Position numbers and translations under genes: made by a program. DNA of 64,000 nt from Herbaspirillum sp. YR522 (lineage in GTDB: Bacteria; Pseudomonadota; Gammaproteobacteria; Burkholderiales; Burkholderiaceae_D), in NCBI RefSeq assembly GCF_000282575.1, contig NZ_AKJA01000010.1, forward strand, positions 1-64,000, in the 5' to 3' direction. A model generated the notes under the pieces. The model had not been told where the DNA came from, searched no databases, and was given only the letters and a program-made list of their open reading frames with translations. Below, one piece after another: positions 1 to 9,118 of this stretch. Each line of letters starts with the position of its first letter. Position 1 is the stretch's first letter.

Positions 1-95
1 TCGGCGGCCGCAGCCGCCATCGACACGGCCAGGGCCAGGCACAGGAGTACGGTGTGCCACACCGTGCGCGAAACAGGTTGTCGTGAAAAATCCAA
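1..95 (-). CDS. 5' end of a secreted or envelope protein (partial, runs off the window)
   Basis: Reading leftwards from a TTG codon at 95-93, the frame stays open to the window edge. It encodes a short basic/polar start (M-D-F-S-R-Q) followed by a hydrophobic run rich in Leu, Ala and Val that ends in an Ala-rich stretch. This has the shape of a Sec signal peptide. An AGGAG ribosome site lies about six bases upstream of the TTG, which supports the unusual start. Only about 31 codons are visible, so no function can be given. It would follow the phospholipase-D gene on the same strand with a gap of about 25 bp, so the two may be co-transcribed. Confidence 0.5.
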   Translation of the reverse strand, partial: MDFSRQPVSRTVWHTVLLCLALAVSMAAAAA

Positions 96-120
96 GCAAG
101 CTCCTTTATCTGGTTAGGCG

Positions 121-1548
121 TTATAGCAGCCGCGACCACAGGCTGGCGCCGAATTCCTTGATGCGTTCACCGATGGGGCGGTCTTCCCATTGCTTCAGTG
201 TGATCTCGTGGGAGGCGTCGAGATCCCGGTTGAACAACGTATTCATCTGGCCGCCGAATTGCGGACTGAGGATCACGGCATTGATTTCCTGGTTGTAGAC
301 GAAGCTGCGCCAGTCGAGGTTGGTCGAGCCGATGGTCGACCAGACGCCATCGATGACGGCGGTCTTGGCGTGCAGCAGCGCATCCTGGCGCTCGAAGATA
401 CGTACCCCCGCGCGCAGCAGCTCATCGTAGAACGAGCGCGACGCATACTGCACCAGCGCCGAGTCGCTCTTGGCCGGCAGCACCAGGCGCACGTCGACAC
501 CACGCTTGACTGCGTTCTTGAGCGCATCGCGCAGTTGCGGGTCGGGCACGAAATAGGCATTGGTCAGGTACACCGAGCTCTCGGCATGATTGAGCGCCGA
601 AATGAAGGTGGCATAGATGACGCTGTACGGATCGTCGGGCGAACTGCCGATGGCGCGCACGATTTCACCACCCGCCGCGGCCGCCGGCGGGAAGTAGTTG
701 GTGTCGCCCAGGTCGGGGCCATGCTGCTTGTTCCAGGTATCGATGAACAGCTTCTGGAACTCGAGCGCGATCGGGCCGTCCATGCGCACCTGGGTATCGC
801 GCCAGGGCACATCCTGGCCTTGCTTGTTGACTTGCGGTTTCTTCCTGCGGGTGCTGAACGAACCGCTCGAATAGACGCTGCTGATGTTGATGCCGCCGAC
901 GAACGCGGTCTTGCCGTCGACCACCAGCAACTTGCGATGGTCGCGCTGGTTGACTTCCCAATCCTTGCGCGCCTGCGCCGGATTGAGCGGGTTGAATTCG
1001 AGTACCCGCACGCCGGCATCGATCATCGGCTGGAAGAACGGCCGCGGGGTGTTGATGGCGCCCACGCTGTCGTAGATCAGGTTGACCTGTACGCCTTTCT
1101 TCTGCATGGCGATGAGCAGGTCGGCAAACTGGCGGCCGACCTCGTCATCTTCCATGATGTAGGTTTCCATGTTGATGTGCTGGCGCGCCGACTGGATCGC
1201 CTGGATCATCGAGGCATAGGTGGCCGGGCCGTCGATCAGCAACGTGACCTTGTTGCCGGTCACCAGCGGAGCTCCAGTGACGGCGCCTTCGACCGCTACG
1301 TGGCGGTCCAGGATGGTGCTGTCGCCGTGCTGCTGCTTGAGGCGATCGAGCACCGCCTTGGATTGCTGCTCCGACAGCACACCGCGTCCACCTTTCATCT
1401 GGATCGTGCGCGCCGATTGCGTGTCCATGTCCGGCACGATGGTGGGCAGCGACGTACAGCCGGCCACCAGGGTGCCAGCCATCAGTAGCGACAGTGCGGT
1501 GCGCATGCCAATTCGGCGTGTGATTTTTATTGATGCGAACTTGTTCAT
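121..1548 (-). CDS. Phospholipase D family lipoprotein (cardiolipin synthase-like)
   Basis: A 475-residue protein with two phospholipase-D domains. Each carries an HxK(x)4D catalytic motif: H204/K206/D211 and H393/K395/D400, each followed by the usual G-G/S-(T)N stretch. Two-HKD enzymes of this size hydrolyse phosphodiesters or transfer phosphatidyl groups (cardiolipin synthases, ClsC-like). I chose the ATG at 1548 because it gives a basic start, a hydrophobic segment and the lipobox L-V-A-G-C with Cys31. The longer frame from 1644 would bury this signal. The protein is therefore probably a lipoprotein anchored on the periplasmic side. The exact lipid or nucleic-acid substrate cannot be read from the sequence. 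Confidence 0.85.
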   Translation of the reverse strand: MNKFASIKITRRIGMRTALSLLMAGTLVAGCTSLPTIVPDMDTQSARTIQMKGGRGVLSEQQSKAVLDRLKQQHGDSTILDRHVAVEGAVTGAPLVTGNKVTLLIDGPATYASMIQAIQSARQHINMETYIMEDDEVGRQFADLLIAMQKKGVQVNLIYDSVGAINTPRPFFQPMIDAGVRVLEFNPLNPAQARKDWEVNQRDHRKLLVVDGKTAFVGGINISSVYSSGSFSTRRKKPQVNKQGQDVPWRDTQVRMDGPIALEFQKLFIDTWNKQHGPDLGDTNYFPPAAAAGGEIVRAIGSSPDDPYSVIYATFISALNHAESSVYLTNAYFVPDPQLRDALKNAVKRGVDVRLVLPAKSDSALVQYASRSFYDELLRAGVRIFERQDALLHAKTAVIDGVWSTIGSTNLDWRSFVYNQEINAVILSPQFGGQMNTLFNRDLDASHEITLKQWEDRPIGERIKEFGASLWSRLL

Positions 1549-1705
1549 GGCGGTCTCGAATAGCCCGAAGCGGGTTCGACGAGTATAGGCCGCCGTGCTG
1601 TCGCGCTCCAGAGGGCAGGGCGCGGTTTGCGCCGGAATCGGCACCGTCCTACAGGGGAAAGCGATCCCTGCCTACAGCCGGTGTTGCCAGGATGGCAGCT
1701 CCACC

Positions 1706-4318
1706 TCAGTACACGTCGCGACGATAGCGGTGCTGCGCGACCAGGTCATCGACGGTGTCCTGGCCGAGGATCGCGACCAGCGCCTCGTCGACCCCGGCGG
1801 CCATGCCGTGCAGGCTGCCGCACACGAAGATCACGGCGCCGTCGGCGATCCATTGACGCACCGCATCGGCCGCCTCGCGCAGCCGGTCCTGCACATACAG
1901 TCGCTGTTGCTGGTCGCGCGAGAAGGCCAGGTCCAGTCGTGCCAGGTGGCCAGCGGCCAGCCAGCCCTCGAGTTCGTCGCGGTACAGGAAGTCATGGGCC
2001 CGATTGCGCTCGCCCCACAGCAACCAGTTGCGCCCGGCACCGGCGGCGACCCGGGCCCGCAGGTGACCCCGCAGGCCGGCCAGTCCGGAACCGTTGCCGA
2101 TGAAGATGGCCGGCGTGTCCGGTGATGCGGGGGCGAAGTTGGCATTGTCGGCCAGGCGTACCTGCACCGTGTCGCCGATGTTGGCATGGTGCGTGAGCCA
2201 GCCCGACGCCAGGCCCAGCCCGTCGTCGTGGCGTGCCTGGCGCACCAGCAGGTGCAGCGCACCATCCTCGGCGATGGACGCGGCCGAATAGGTGCGCGGC
2301 GCCAGCGCCTGCAGGGTGTCGGCCAGTGCCTGGGCGCTGCCGGGCGCAGCCACGGCCGGCAACGCGCTGGTGGCCAGCGTCTCGCGCAGGCTTTGGCGCC
2401 GTTGGCCCACGCTGACCAGGCTGTCGCCATCGAGCTGCAGGCGCTGCAACAACAGCGCGATGCGGTCCGGCGCCTGGCGTGGCAGGATCTCGGCCAGCGC
2501 CCCCGGTGCCCAGTGCTGCGCCAGCGCGCTGCGCAACTCCAGGTGGAACAGGCCGCCGCCCTGGCTGCCGACATTGAGCTGGCGCCGCTGCGTCAGCGTC
2601 CAATGCCGCCACTGGCGATGCGCGACGTCGGCCGCCTGCGGTGCCGCGGTGGCGCTGATCAACTGGTGGTCGGCCAGCAGTTGCTGCCATTGCTGCAACG
2701 CATGCGGTTGCATGCGGTCGACTTCGATCATCGGGAACAGGGCGGTGGCGCCGGTGCTTTGCAGCCAGTGATCGAGGGTGTGGCCGAAGCCGCAGAATTT
2801 GTCGTAGTGGCTGTCGCCCAGCGCCAGCAGCGCATAGTCGACCTCGGCCAGCGACTGGCCGGCGGCCATGCGCAGGCGGCGCTCGAAGCCGCGCGCGGAG
2901 TCGGGCGCATCGCCCTGGCCGAAGGTGCTGACGATGAACAGGATGCGCTGGTGATGGCGCAATTTTTCCGGGGTCAGTCGCGCCAGCGATTGCAGCGTGA
3001 CCGCCACCCCGGACTGGCGCAACAGCGCCGCCGTCTGCAGCGCCACGCGTTCGGCCTGGCCGGTCTGGGAGGCATAGGCGACCAGGCAAGTGGCCGCGGG
3101 AGCAGCCGGGACGGCGGCGACGACGTCGGTAGCGACGCCGACCGGCGAGGCGGGCGGGTCCGGTTGCAGGCTTTCACGTTCGGCGCGCAGGGCCTTCTTC
3201 TTGCGCCGGCGGTCCAGGTACAGCATCCAGCCGGTGATGCCGAACAGCGGCATCATCAAGCTGGCAATGGTCATGATGATGCGGCCTGGCAGGCCGAAGT
3301 AGGTCCCCATGTGCAGCGGATAGATGGCCGCCAGTGCCTGGCCGCCCCGGCTCTTGTCCGCATAGCGCTCCAGCAGGCGTACCTCGCCGCTCTGGGGCAG
3401 GACCGTCATGCGACTGCGGGCGCGTTCATGCGGCGCTTGCGGGTCGAGGTAGATGAACTGCACCGGCTGGGTGGATTTCTCGGGCAGGCGCAACTGGGCG
3501 TTGGCGAAGTCGGGCTCGGCGGCGATGAAGGTGTCCCAGGCCAGCGTGAGGTCCAGCCGCGCCTGGTGGGCATCATCGGCCTGTGCGCCTTTGCCGCCCG
3601 GAGTGCCGCGTGCATTGGCGCGGGGTTTGGCCTGGGCCTGGCCCTCGCCGGCCAGGGTATTGAGCCCCTGCTTGAACCAGTCCAGGGCCCAGTAGGCGCC
3701 GGTGACCGAGAAGATCACGTACATCGCCAGCGCCCAGGTGCCGATCACCGAATGCAGGTTCCACAGCAGCGAGCGCCCGCTCAGGCGAAAGTCCAGCCTG
3801 AGCCAGGCCTGCAGCGACAGCGGGCGACGCGGCCAGCGCAGGTACAGGCCCGACAGCGCCAGCGTCAGCAACGACAGCGCCAACGTGCCCAGCACGACCT
3901 TGCCGACCTCGGTGGGCAACAGCAGCCAGCGGTGGAAGCGTTCGGTGAGTTCGAAGAATTCCTGCCCGCTCAGCGGCCCGGACAGCGCGCCGGTGTAGGG
4001 ATCGGCATAGCGCGCCTCGCCGCGCCGCTGGCCCGGGGGCGGGGCGAAGACCACGCGGGCGGCAGTGCCCGGCGCCGACGTAATGGACAGCGAGGCGACC
4101 CGCCGTTGCGGCTCGACGCGGCCGATCGCATCCAGCAGTTGCTGCGGCGTGAGCGCCGGTTGCTGGCGCACCGCCACATGCATCACCCCGGGGTTGAGCA
4201 GGTCGACGATTTCTTCGCGAAACGAAATCATGGCGCCGGACACGCCGATGGTCATCAGGATGGTGCCGGCGGTGATACCGATGAACCAGTGGATTTGGAA
4301 CCAGATATTCTTGAGCAT
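1706..4318 (-). CDS. PepSY-TM / flavodoxin / ferredoxin-reductase fusion (probable ferric-type reductase)
   Basis: An 870-residue inner-membrane redox protein. The N-terminal ~370 residues form a PepSY-associated transmembrane unit: a membrane helix at ~10-35, a periplasmic PepSY part, and further helices around 140-160, 185-215 and 340-365. A flavodoxin-like FMN domain follows (about 405-550, starting V-A-Y-A-S-Q-T-G-Q-A-E) and then an FAD/NADPH ferredoxin-reductase domain (about 570-870, with G-N-G-S-G-L and F-V-C-G-S near the end). Such fusions pass electrons from NADPH across the membrane and are usually linked to reduction of ferric siderophores. The Fur-like box upstream agrees with an iron-starvation role. 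The annotation 'sulfite reductase flavoprotein' sometimes given to this family reflects only the C-terminal half. Confidence 0.85.
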   Translation of the reverse strand: MLKNIWFQIHWFIGITAGTILMTIGVSGAMISFREEIVDLLNPGVMHVAVRQQPALTPQQLLDAIGRVEPQRRVASLSITSAPGTAARVVFAPPPGQRRGEARYADPYTGALSGPLSGQEFFELTERFHRWLLLPTEVGKVVLGTLALSLLTLALSGLYLRWPRRPLSLQAWLRLDFRLSGRSLLWNLHSVIGTWALAMYVIFSVTGAYWALDWFKQGLNTLAGEGQAQAKPRANARGTPGGKGAQADDAHQARLDLTLAWDTFIAAEPDFANAQLRLPEKSTQPVQFIYLDPQAPHERARSRMTVLPQSGEVRLLERYADKSRGGQALAAIYPLHMGTYFGLPGRIIMTIASLMMPLFGITGWMLYLDRRRKKKALRAERESLQPDPPASPVGVATDVVAAVPAAPAATCLVAYASQTGQAERVALQTAALLRQSGVAVTLQSLARLTPEKLRHHQRILFIVSTFGQGDAPDSARGFERRLRMAAGQSLAEVDYALLALGDSHYDKFCGFGHTLDHWLQSTGATALFPMIEVDRMQPHALQQWQQLLADHQLISATAAPQAADVAHRQWRHWTLTQRRQLNVGSQGGGLFHLELRSALAQHWAPGALAEILPRQAPDRIALLLQRLQLDGDSLVSVGQRRQSLRETLATSALPAVAAPGSAQALADTLQALAPRTYSAASIAEDGALHLLVRQARHDDGLGLASGWLTHHANIGDTVQVRLADNANFAPASPDTPAIFIGNGSGLAGLRGHLRARVAAGAGRNWLLWGERNRAHDFLYRDELEGWLAAGHLARLDLAFSRDQQQRLYVQDRLREAADAVRQWIADGAVIFVCGSLHGMAAGVDEALVAILGQDTVDDLVAQHRYRRDVY

Positions 4319-4380
4319 GCTGTTGGCGTGGGGTAATGAAAGGCGCGCCAGGCGGGGCGCCGCAGCACAGGGCTGGCGCC

Positions 4381-4413
4381 ATTATAAGTGAGCTCAAATG
4401 ATAATGATTGGTA
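4381..4413 (-). promoter_or_regulatory. Fur box and -10 element of the PepSY reductase promoter
   Basis: A Fur-type 7-1-7 sequence occupies 4399-4413. Its left half TGATAAT is a perfect match and its right half ATTGGTA is partial. On the minus strand a perfect -10 hexamer TATAAT lies at 4386-4381, so the Fur site falls in the -35/spacer region, where bound Fur-Fe would block polymerase. The arrangement predicts induction under iron limitation. Confidence 0.7.
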
Positions 4414-4464
4414 TTTGTCTTCGGCTTGCCGGCCCGATGGCCCGGTACCTGCAGGCCTGGCCGA

Positions 4465-5325
4465 CTAGCGCGTTCGGGCGCTGGCGCCTGAGCTTTTATC
4501 GATCAGGTCCAGCATGGCGCGCGTCAGCGGGCTGGCGGGGTCGGCGGCGACGTCGATGATGCTCAGGTGATGGGCCTGCGGCGCGGCCACCACCCGCACC
4601 GCGTGTTCGGACTGGCGCAGGCAGGCCGCGTAGCTGTCCTGCTGGCGATGGAATTCGTCGGATTCAAGCCCGCCCACGCACAGCAGCGCATCCATGCCCG
4701 GCGGCAACGGGCGCAGGATGGGGCTGGCCTGGGCGGCGTCGCCCGGCGACAGGTGCAATATCTCGTTGAGGTAGCTCAGGCGTACCGGTTCCAGGTCGTA
4801 CAGGCCGCTGATGCCGCACACGCCGCGTACCGGGGCCGCGCCCAGCGCGGCGATCAGCGTGGCCAGGTGGGCGCCGGCCGAATGCCCCATCAGCCACACG
4901 GCCTGGGCATCGAAGCCCAGGGCGCCGGCCTTGCTGCAGAGCTGGCGCAGGGCAAAGCCGCAATCGGCGGCGATCGACCCCATCCTGACCTCGGGCGCCA
5001 GCCGGTAGTTCAGCAGCGCCACGTTGATATCGGCGGCCAGGTAGGGCAAGGCCAGGTGGCTGAACTGGTGCTTGTCCAGCGAGCGCCAGTAGCCGCCGTG
5101 GATGAACACCAGCAGTGGCCGGCCATTGTTGGCGGCCGGAAAGAAGTCCCAGGTCTGCAGCGCGTGCTCGCCGTAGGCCACATCGGCCAGGTGCGGATGC
5201 CGTGCGCGTGCGGCCTGGCCGGCGGCGGCAAAGCGGTCGAAGAAGGCCTGGAAGTCGGGGATGCCCAGCCGCACGTTGTACTGGCGGTCGAGTTCTTCCT
5301 GGGTGTAGTCACGGTAGTTATTCAC
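4465..5325 (-). CDS. Alpha/beta hydrolase, arylformamidase (kynurenine formamidase)-like
   Basis: A 286-residue alpha/beta hydrolase. The oxyanion-hole motif H-G-G-Y-W-R-S-L-D-K and the nucleophile elbow G-H-S-A-G are the pattern of arylformamidase/kynurenine-formamidase-like esterases, with a late His (A-H-H-L-S) completing the triad. The GTG start at 5325 is preceded by GGGAGAGA; the longer in-frame ATG at 5394 would overlap the upstream LysR gene. It lies 29 bp downstream of that lysR on the same strand, so the two probably form a unit. Its position beside homogentisate genes fits aromatic-compound metabolism, but the substrate is not proven. No other kynurenine-pathway gene is visible. 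Confidence 0.75.
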   Translation of the reverse strand: MNNYRDYTQEELDRQYNVRLGIPDFQAFFDRFAAAGQAARARHPHLADVAYGEHALQTWDFFPAANNGRPLLVFIHGGYWRSLDKHQFSHLALPYLAADINVALLNYRLAPEVRMGSIAADCGFALRQLCSKAGALGFDAQAVWLMGHSAGAHLATLIAALGAAPVRGVCGISGLYDLEPVRLSYLNEILHLSPGDAAQASPILRPLPPGMDALLCVGGLESDEFHRQQDSYAACLRQSEHAVRVVAAPQAHHLSIIDVAADPASPLTRAMLDLIDKSSGASARTR

Positions 5326-5354
5326 GTCTTCTCTCCCTGTGCGGCCGCGCTGGT

Positions 5355-6263
5355 TCATTCGGCGAAATGACTGGCGATGAATCCGCGCAACCACTGGTTT
5401 CCTTCGTCCTGATTGTAGCGGCGATGCCAGAATACATTGGTCTGCAGCGAAGGCAATCGCAACGGTGGCTTGACATAGCGCAGGCCGAAGGGTCCTGCCG
5501 CGCTCTCGGCCAGCTTGCGCGGCACCGTGACCACCAGGTCGGTGCTGCTGACAATATACGGCACTGCCGTGAAATGCGGCACGCGAAAACGCACATGCGG
5601 CAGCACGCCGGCCTTTTCCAGGTTCTGGTTGATGCGGTCGTAGGGGCTTTCCAGCGACGACACCATCAGGTGCCCGGCCGCCAGGAAATCCTTGAGGCTG
5701 ATCTCGTCGCGGCCATCCAGCGGGTGGCCGAGGCGAAATATGCTCACATAGCCCTGGCGAAACAGTCGCCGCTGGTACAGCGCACCCGAGACATTGTCGA
5801 AGGCGCCGATGGCCAGGTCGACCCGGCCCGCCTCCATCTCGTTCTTGAGGTCGATGCTGCTGGCGCGCACGGTGCTGATGCGTATGCCCGGCGCGGTGCG
5901 TCCGCAGGCCTCGATCAGCGCCGGCATGAAGTAGACCTCGCCGACATCGGTCATGGCGATGGTGAAGTGGCGCTCGCTGTGCTGCGGCGCAAAGCGGTCC
6001 TGCTGGTTCAGGGCGCGCGAGACATGCTGCAGCGCAGTGGCCACCGGTTCGGCCAGTTGCTCGGCCAGCGGGGTGGGCTGCATGCCCTGGGCCGTACGCA
6101 CGAACAGTTCATCGCCAAAGCTGCGCCGCAGCCGTGCCAGCGCATTGCTCACCGCCGGCTGCGACAGCCCGAGGCGGCGCGCCACCGAAGAGATCTGGCG
6201 TTCCTGGAACACCTCCTGGAATACCACCAGCAGGTTGAGGTCGATATCGCGCGGTTCGATCAT
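5355..6263 (-). CDS. LysR-family transcriptional regulator
   Basis: A 302-residue LysR protein. The winged helix-turn-helix spans about residues 8-66 (S-S-V-A-R-R-L-G-L-S-Q-P-A-V-S-N-A-L) and is followed by a type-2 periplasmic-binding-protein-like effector domain. The D-L-N-L-L start and F-V-R-T-A-Q-G-M segment are typical of the NodD/LinR-like branch that senses aromatic acids. It is divergent from the MFS-hmgA-fahA-maiA run with 211 bp between start codons, the classical arrangement for a LysR activator and its target. It is also upstream of the hydrolase gene. The effector is unknown; an aromatic acid such as homogentisate is a guess from the neighbours. Confidence 0.85.
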   Translation of the reverse strand: MIEPRDIDLNLLVVFQEVFQERQISSVARRLGLSQPAVSNALARLRRSFGDELFVRTAQGMQPTPLAEQLAEPVATALQHVSRALNQQDRFAPQHSERHFTIAMTDVGEVYFMPALIEACGRTAPGIRISTVRASSIDLKNEMEAGRVDLAIGAFDNVSGALYQRRLFRQGYVSIFRLGHPLDGRDEISLKDFLAAGHLMVSSLESPYDRINQNLEKAGVLPHVRFRVPHFTAVPYIVSSTDLVVTVPRKLAESAAGPFGLRYVKPPLRLPSLQTNVFWHRRYNQDEGNQWLRGFIASHFAE

Positions 6264-6474
6264 TATTCATGAAATCAATGAGTCACATTCTTGTATTTAT
6301 ATCGTAAAAGAAAACCGATTGCACTACAGTTGTCAACGCAGACACAACAATGACAAGAAACCTGGCGTTGGCGGTGCCGATTGGTGCGGCCAGGCCAGCC
6401 AATGGAGACATGGCGCCCCCCACGGGCGTGCGCCTGCCACGACACAACAAGATCGAGACAAGAGGAGCAACAAG
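6264..6474. promoter_or_regulatory. Divergent lysR / MFS-hmgA control region
   Basis: This 211-bp gap is clearly more AT-rich than its surroundings around 6264-6350, as expected for two divergent promoters. Next to the lysR start there is a small dyad, ATTCAT-N7-ATGAGT (6265-6283), with imperfect outer bases. It could be the LysR autoregulatory site. No terminator or small gene was seen. Confidence 0.4.
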
Positions 6475-7803
6475 ATGCGCCAACAGGCAAGCGGTGCCAT
6501 GCCGGTGGTCAATGTCGACCAGGTAGTGGAGCAGGGGCGCTTCGGCGCGTTTCAATTCGGCTTGCTGCTGCTGTGCGGCCTGTGCCTGATCATCGATGGC
6601 TTCGACGTCCAGGCCATGGGCTACGTGGCACCGGCCATCATCAGCGACTGGGGTGTCAGTCGCGCCAGCCTGGGGCCGGTGTTCGGCGCCGGCCTGTTCG
6701 GCATGCTGCTGGGTTCGCTGGTGCTCACGCCGGTGGGCGACCGCGTCGGACGGCGTCCGGTGCTGATCGTATCGACCCTGTTCTTTGCGCTGTGCATGCT
6801 GCTTACGCCACTGGTCACCAGCATCGACCAGTTGCTGGCGCTGCGCTTCATCACCGGCTTCGGCCTGGGCAGCATCATGCCCAATGCGATGGCGCTGGTG
6901 GGCGAATTCAGTCCGTCGTCTTCACGCGTGACACGCATGATGCTGGTGTCATGCGGCTTTACCGTGGGCGCTGCCGCCGGCGGCTTCGTCAGCGCCGCCC
7001 TGATCCCGGCCTATGGCTGGCATGCGGTGTTCTGGGTCGGCGGTGCGGTGCCCTTGCTGCTGGGCCTGGCAATGCTGGCCTGGCTGCCCGAGTCGATCCA
7101 GTTCCTGGTGCTGCGCCAGCGCGCCCGGTCGCGGGTGGCGCATTGGCTGGGAAAGCTCGATCCCGCCATCGTGATCGGTCCCGACACCCGCATCGAGGTC
7201 AAGGACGCCCGTGCCGACGGCATGCCGGTGGCCGAACTGTTTCGTGGTGGCCGCGCCGGCATCACGCTGTTGTTGTGGCTGATCAGTTTCATGAACCTGA
7301 TCAACCTGTACTTCCTGTCGAACTGGCTGCCCACGCTGATCCACGACGCCGGCTATTCCACCAGCATGGCGGTGCTGATCGGAACCTCGTTGCAGGTGGG
7401 TGGCGTGATCGGCACCTTGACCCTGGGCTGGTTCATCAATCGCCATGGTTTCACGCTGGTGCTGGGCACCTGTTTCGTGACCGCCTGCGTGGCCATCGCC
7501 CTGATCGGCAAGGTGGCGGCGGTACCGGCGCTGCTGTTCGTGGCGGTCGTGGTGGCCGGCTTTTGCGTGGTGGGCGGCCAGCCGGCGGTCAACGCGCTGG
7601 CCGGCACCTACTATCCGACCACCTTGCGCTCGACCGGCATCGGCTGGGCGCTCGGTATCGGCCGTATCGGTTCGGTAGTGGGACCGGTGATCGGTGGCCA
7701 ACTGATCGCCATGCAATGGAGTAACTCGTCGTTGTTCATCGCCGCCGCGGTGCCGGCCCTGATCTCGGCCCTGACCGTGGCGCGCTTGCATCGCGTGCGT
7801 TGA
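6475..7803 (+). CDS. MFS transporter, aromatic acid:H+ symporter type
   Basis: A 442-residue carrier with twelve predicted membrane helices. The first helix begins near residue 25 ([15 protein letters not shown]). The D-G-F-D motif in helix 1 and G-D-R-V-G-R-R-P in the loop between helices 2 and 3 are hallmarks of the aromatic acid:H+ symporter branch (PcaK/BenK/MhpT type). The ATG at 6475 has an AGAGGAG site just upstream; earlier starts in the frame lack one. It is 13 bp upstream of hmgA, so it probably imports a compound that ends in the homogentisate pathway, such as a hydroxyphenyl-acetate or -pyruvate. Confidence 0.85.
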   Translation: MRQQASGAMPVVNVDQVVEQGRFGAFQFGLLLLCGLCLIIDGFDVQAMGYVAPAIISDWGVSRASLGPVFGAGLFGMLLGSLVLTPVGDRVGRRPVLIVSTLFFALCMLLTPLVTSIDQLLALRFITGFGLGSIMPNAMALVGEFSPSSSRVTRMMLVSCGFTVGAAAGGFVSAALIPAYGWHAVFWVGGAVPLLLGLAMLAWLPESIQFLVLRQRARSRVAHWLGKLDPAIVIGPDTRIEVKDARADGMPVAELFRGGRAGITLLLWLISFMNLINLYFLSNWLPTLIHDAGYSTSMAVLIGTSLQVGGVIGTLTLGWFINRHGFTLVLGTCFVTACVAIALIGKVAAVPALLFVAVVVAGFCVVGGQPAVNALAGTYYPTTLRSTGIGWALGIGRIGSVVGPVIGGQLIAMQWSNSSLFIAAAVPALISALTVARLHRVR

Positions 7804-7816
7804 CTTGGAGAGCACC

Positions 7817-9118
7817 ATGAATGTATCGACCGCCTACCTGTCCGGCTTCGGCAACGAATTCGCCACCGAGGCGTTGCCCGGTGCACTGCCGGCGCACCAG
7901 AACTCGCCGCAGCGCGCCCCCTATGGCCTGTACGCGGAGCAGATCTCCGGCACCGCCTTCACCGCGCCGCGCAGCCACAACCGTCGCTCATGGCTGTACC
8001 GCATCCGTCCGGCGGCCATGCATGGCGAGTTCGTGCAGATCGACAGCGGCCGGCTGGTGGGTCGCTTCGACCAGGTGCCGACACCCCCCAGCCAGCTGCG
8101 CTGGGACCCGCTGCCCGTGCCCGAGGCGCCCACCGATTTCGTCGACTCGCTGGTGACCATGGCCGGCAACGGATCGCCCGAGTCGCACAGCGGTTGCGCC
8201 ATCCACCTGTACGCGGCCAATCGCTCGATGACCGATCGCTTCTTCTACAGTGCCGACGGCGAGCTGCTGATCGTGCCGCAGGCGGGGCGCCTGCAGTTGT
8301 TGACCGAACTGGGCGTGATCGAGATCGAACCGCAGGAGATCGCGGTCATTCCGCGCGGTATCCGGTTCCAGGTGCGGCTGCCGGACGGCCAGGCCAGCGG
8401 CTATGTCTGCGAGAACTTCGGCGCCCTGTTGCGGCTGCCCGACCTGGGCCCACTGGGGTCCAACGGATTGGCCAATCCGCGCGACTTCCTCACGCCGCGG
8501 GCCTGGTACGAGGATCGCGAGGCAGACCTGCAGCTGGTGGCCAAGTTCTGCGGCCAGCTGTGGCAAGCCAGCATCGGCCATTCGCCGCTGGACGTGGTGG
8601 CCTGGCATGGCAACTATGCCCCCTACAAGTACGACCTGCGGCATTTCAATACCATCGGCTCGATCAGCTATGACCATCCCGATCCATCGATCTTCCTGGT
8701 GTTGCAGTCGCCCAGCGATACCCCGGGAGTGGACACGCTCGATTTCGTGATCTTCCCGCCGCGCTGGCTGGCCGCCGAGCATACCTTCCGGCCGCCCTGG
8801 TTCCACCGCAACGTGGCCAGCGAATACATGGGCCTGATCACCGGCCAATACGATGCCAAGGCGGGGGGCTTCGTGCCGGGCGGCGGCAGCCTGCATAATT
8901 GCATGAGCGGCCACGGCCCCGATGCGGCGACCTTCGACAAGGCCAGCGGCGCCGACACCAGCAAGCCGACCAAGGTCGATCACACCATGGCCTTCATGTT
9001 CGAGACCCGTCATATCCTCCGTCCCACGCGCCACGCACTGGAATCGCCCACGCTGCAGCGCAACTACCAGCAGTGCTGGGCCGGCATCCAGAAGAACTTC
9101 ACCCCGGAGTCACCATGA
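7817..9118 (+). CDS. hmgA: Homogentisate 1,2-dioxygenase
   Basis: A 433-residue non-haem Fe(II) enzyme that opens homogentisate to 4-maleylacetoacetate in phenylalanine/tyrosine breakdown. The start segment ([11 protein letters not shown]) and length match the family. The iron ligands are present with the correct spacing: H330 (W-F-H-R-N), E336 (S-E-Y-M-G) and H366 (S-G-H-G-P-D). The ATG at 7817 has GGAG five bases upstream; a TTG twelve bases earlier is less likely. Its stop overlaps the fahA start as ATGA, so the two are translationally coupled within MFS-hmgA-fahA-maiA. All key residues are intact. Confidence 0.97.
   Translation: MNVSTAYLSGFGNEFATEALPGALPAHQNSPQRAPYGLYAEQISGTAFTAPRSHNRRSWLYRIRPAAMHGEFVQIDSGRLVGRFDQVPTPPSQLRWDPLPVPEAPTDFVDSLVTMAGNGSPESHSGCAIHLYAANRSMTDRFFYSADGELLIVPQAGRLQLLTELGVIEIEPQEIAVIPRGIRFQVRLPDGQASGYVCENFGALLRLPDLGPLGSNGLANPRDFLTPRAWYEDREADLQLVAKFCGQLWQASIGHSPLDVVAWHGNYAPYKYDLRHFNTIGSISYDHPDPSIFLVLQSPSDTPGVDTLDFVIFPPRWLAAEHTFRPPWFHRNVASEYMGLITGQYDAKAGGFVPGGGSLHNCMSGHGPDAATFDKASGADTSKPTKVDHTMAFMFETRHILRPTRHALESPTLQRNYQQCWAGIQKNFTPESP

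Noticed and set aside
1549-1705. Possible small gene between the phospholipase and PepSY genes
   Set aside because: Short frames here have no ribosome site and no recognisable sequence; it is ordinary intergenic DNA.
2186-4336. 716-residue open frame on the plus strand inside the PepSY reductase
   Set aside because: It is antisense to an intact, clearly recognisable gene and its composition (Gln, Arg, Gly, Ala repeats) is that of GC-rich antisense frames.
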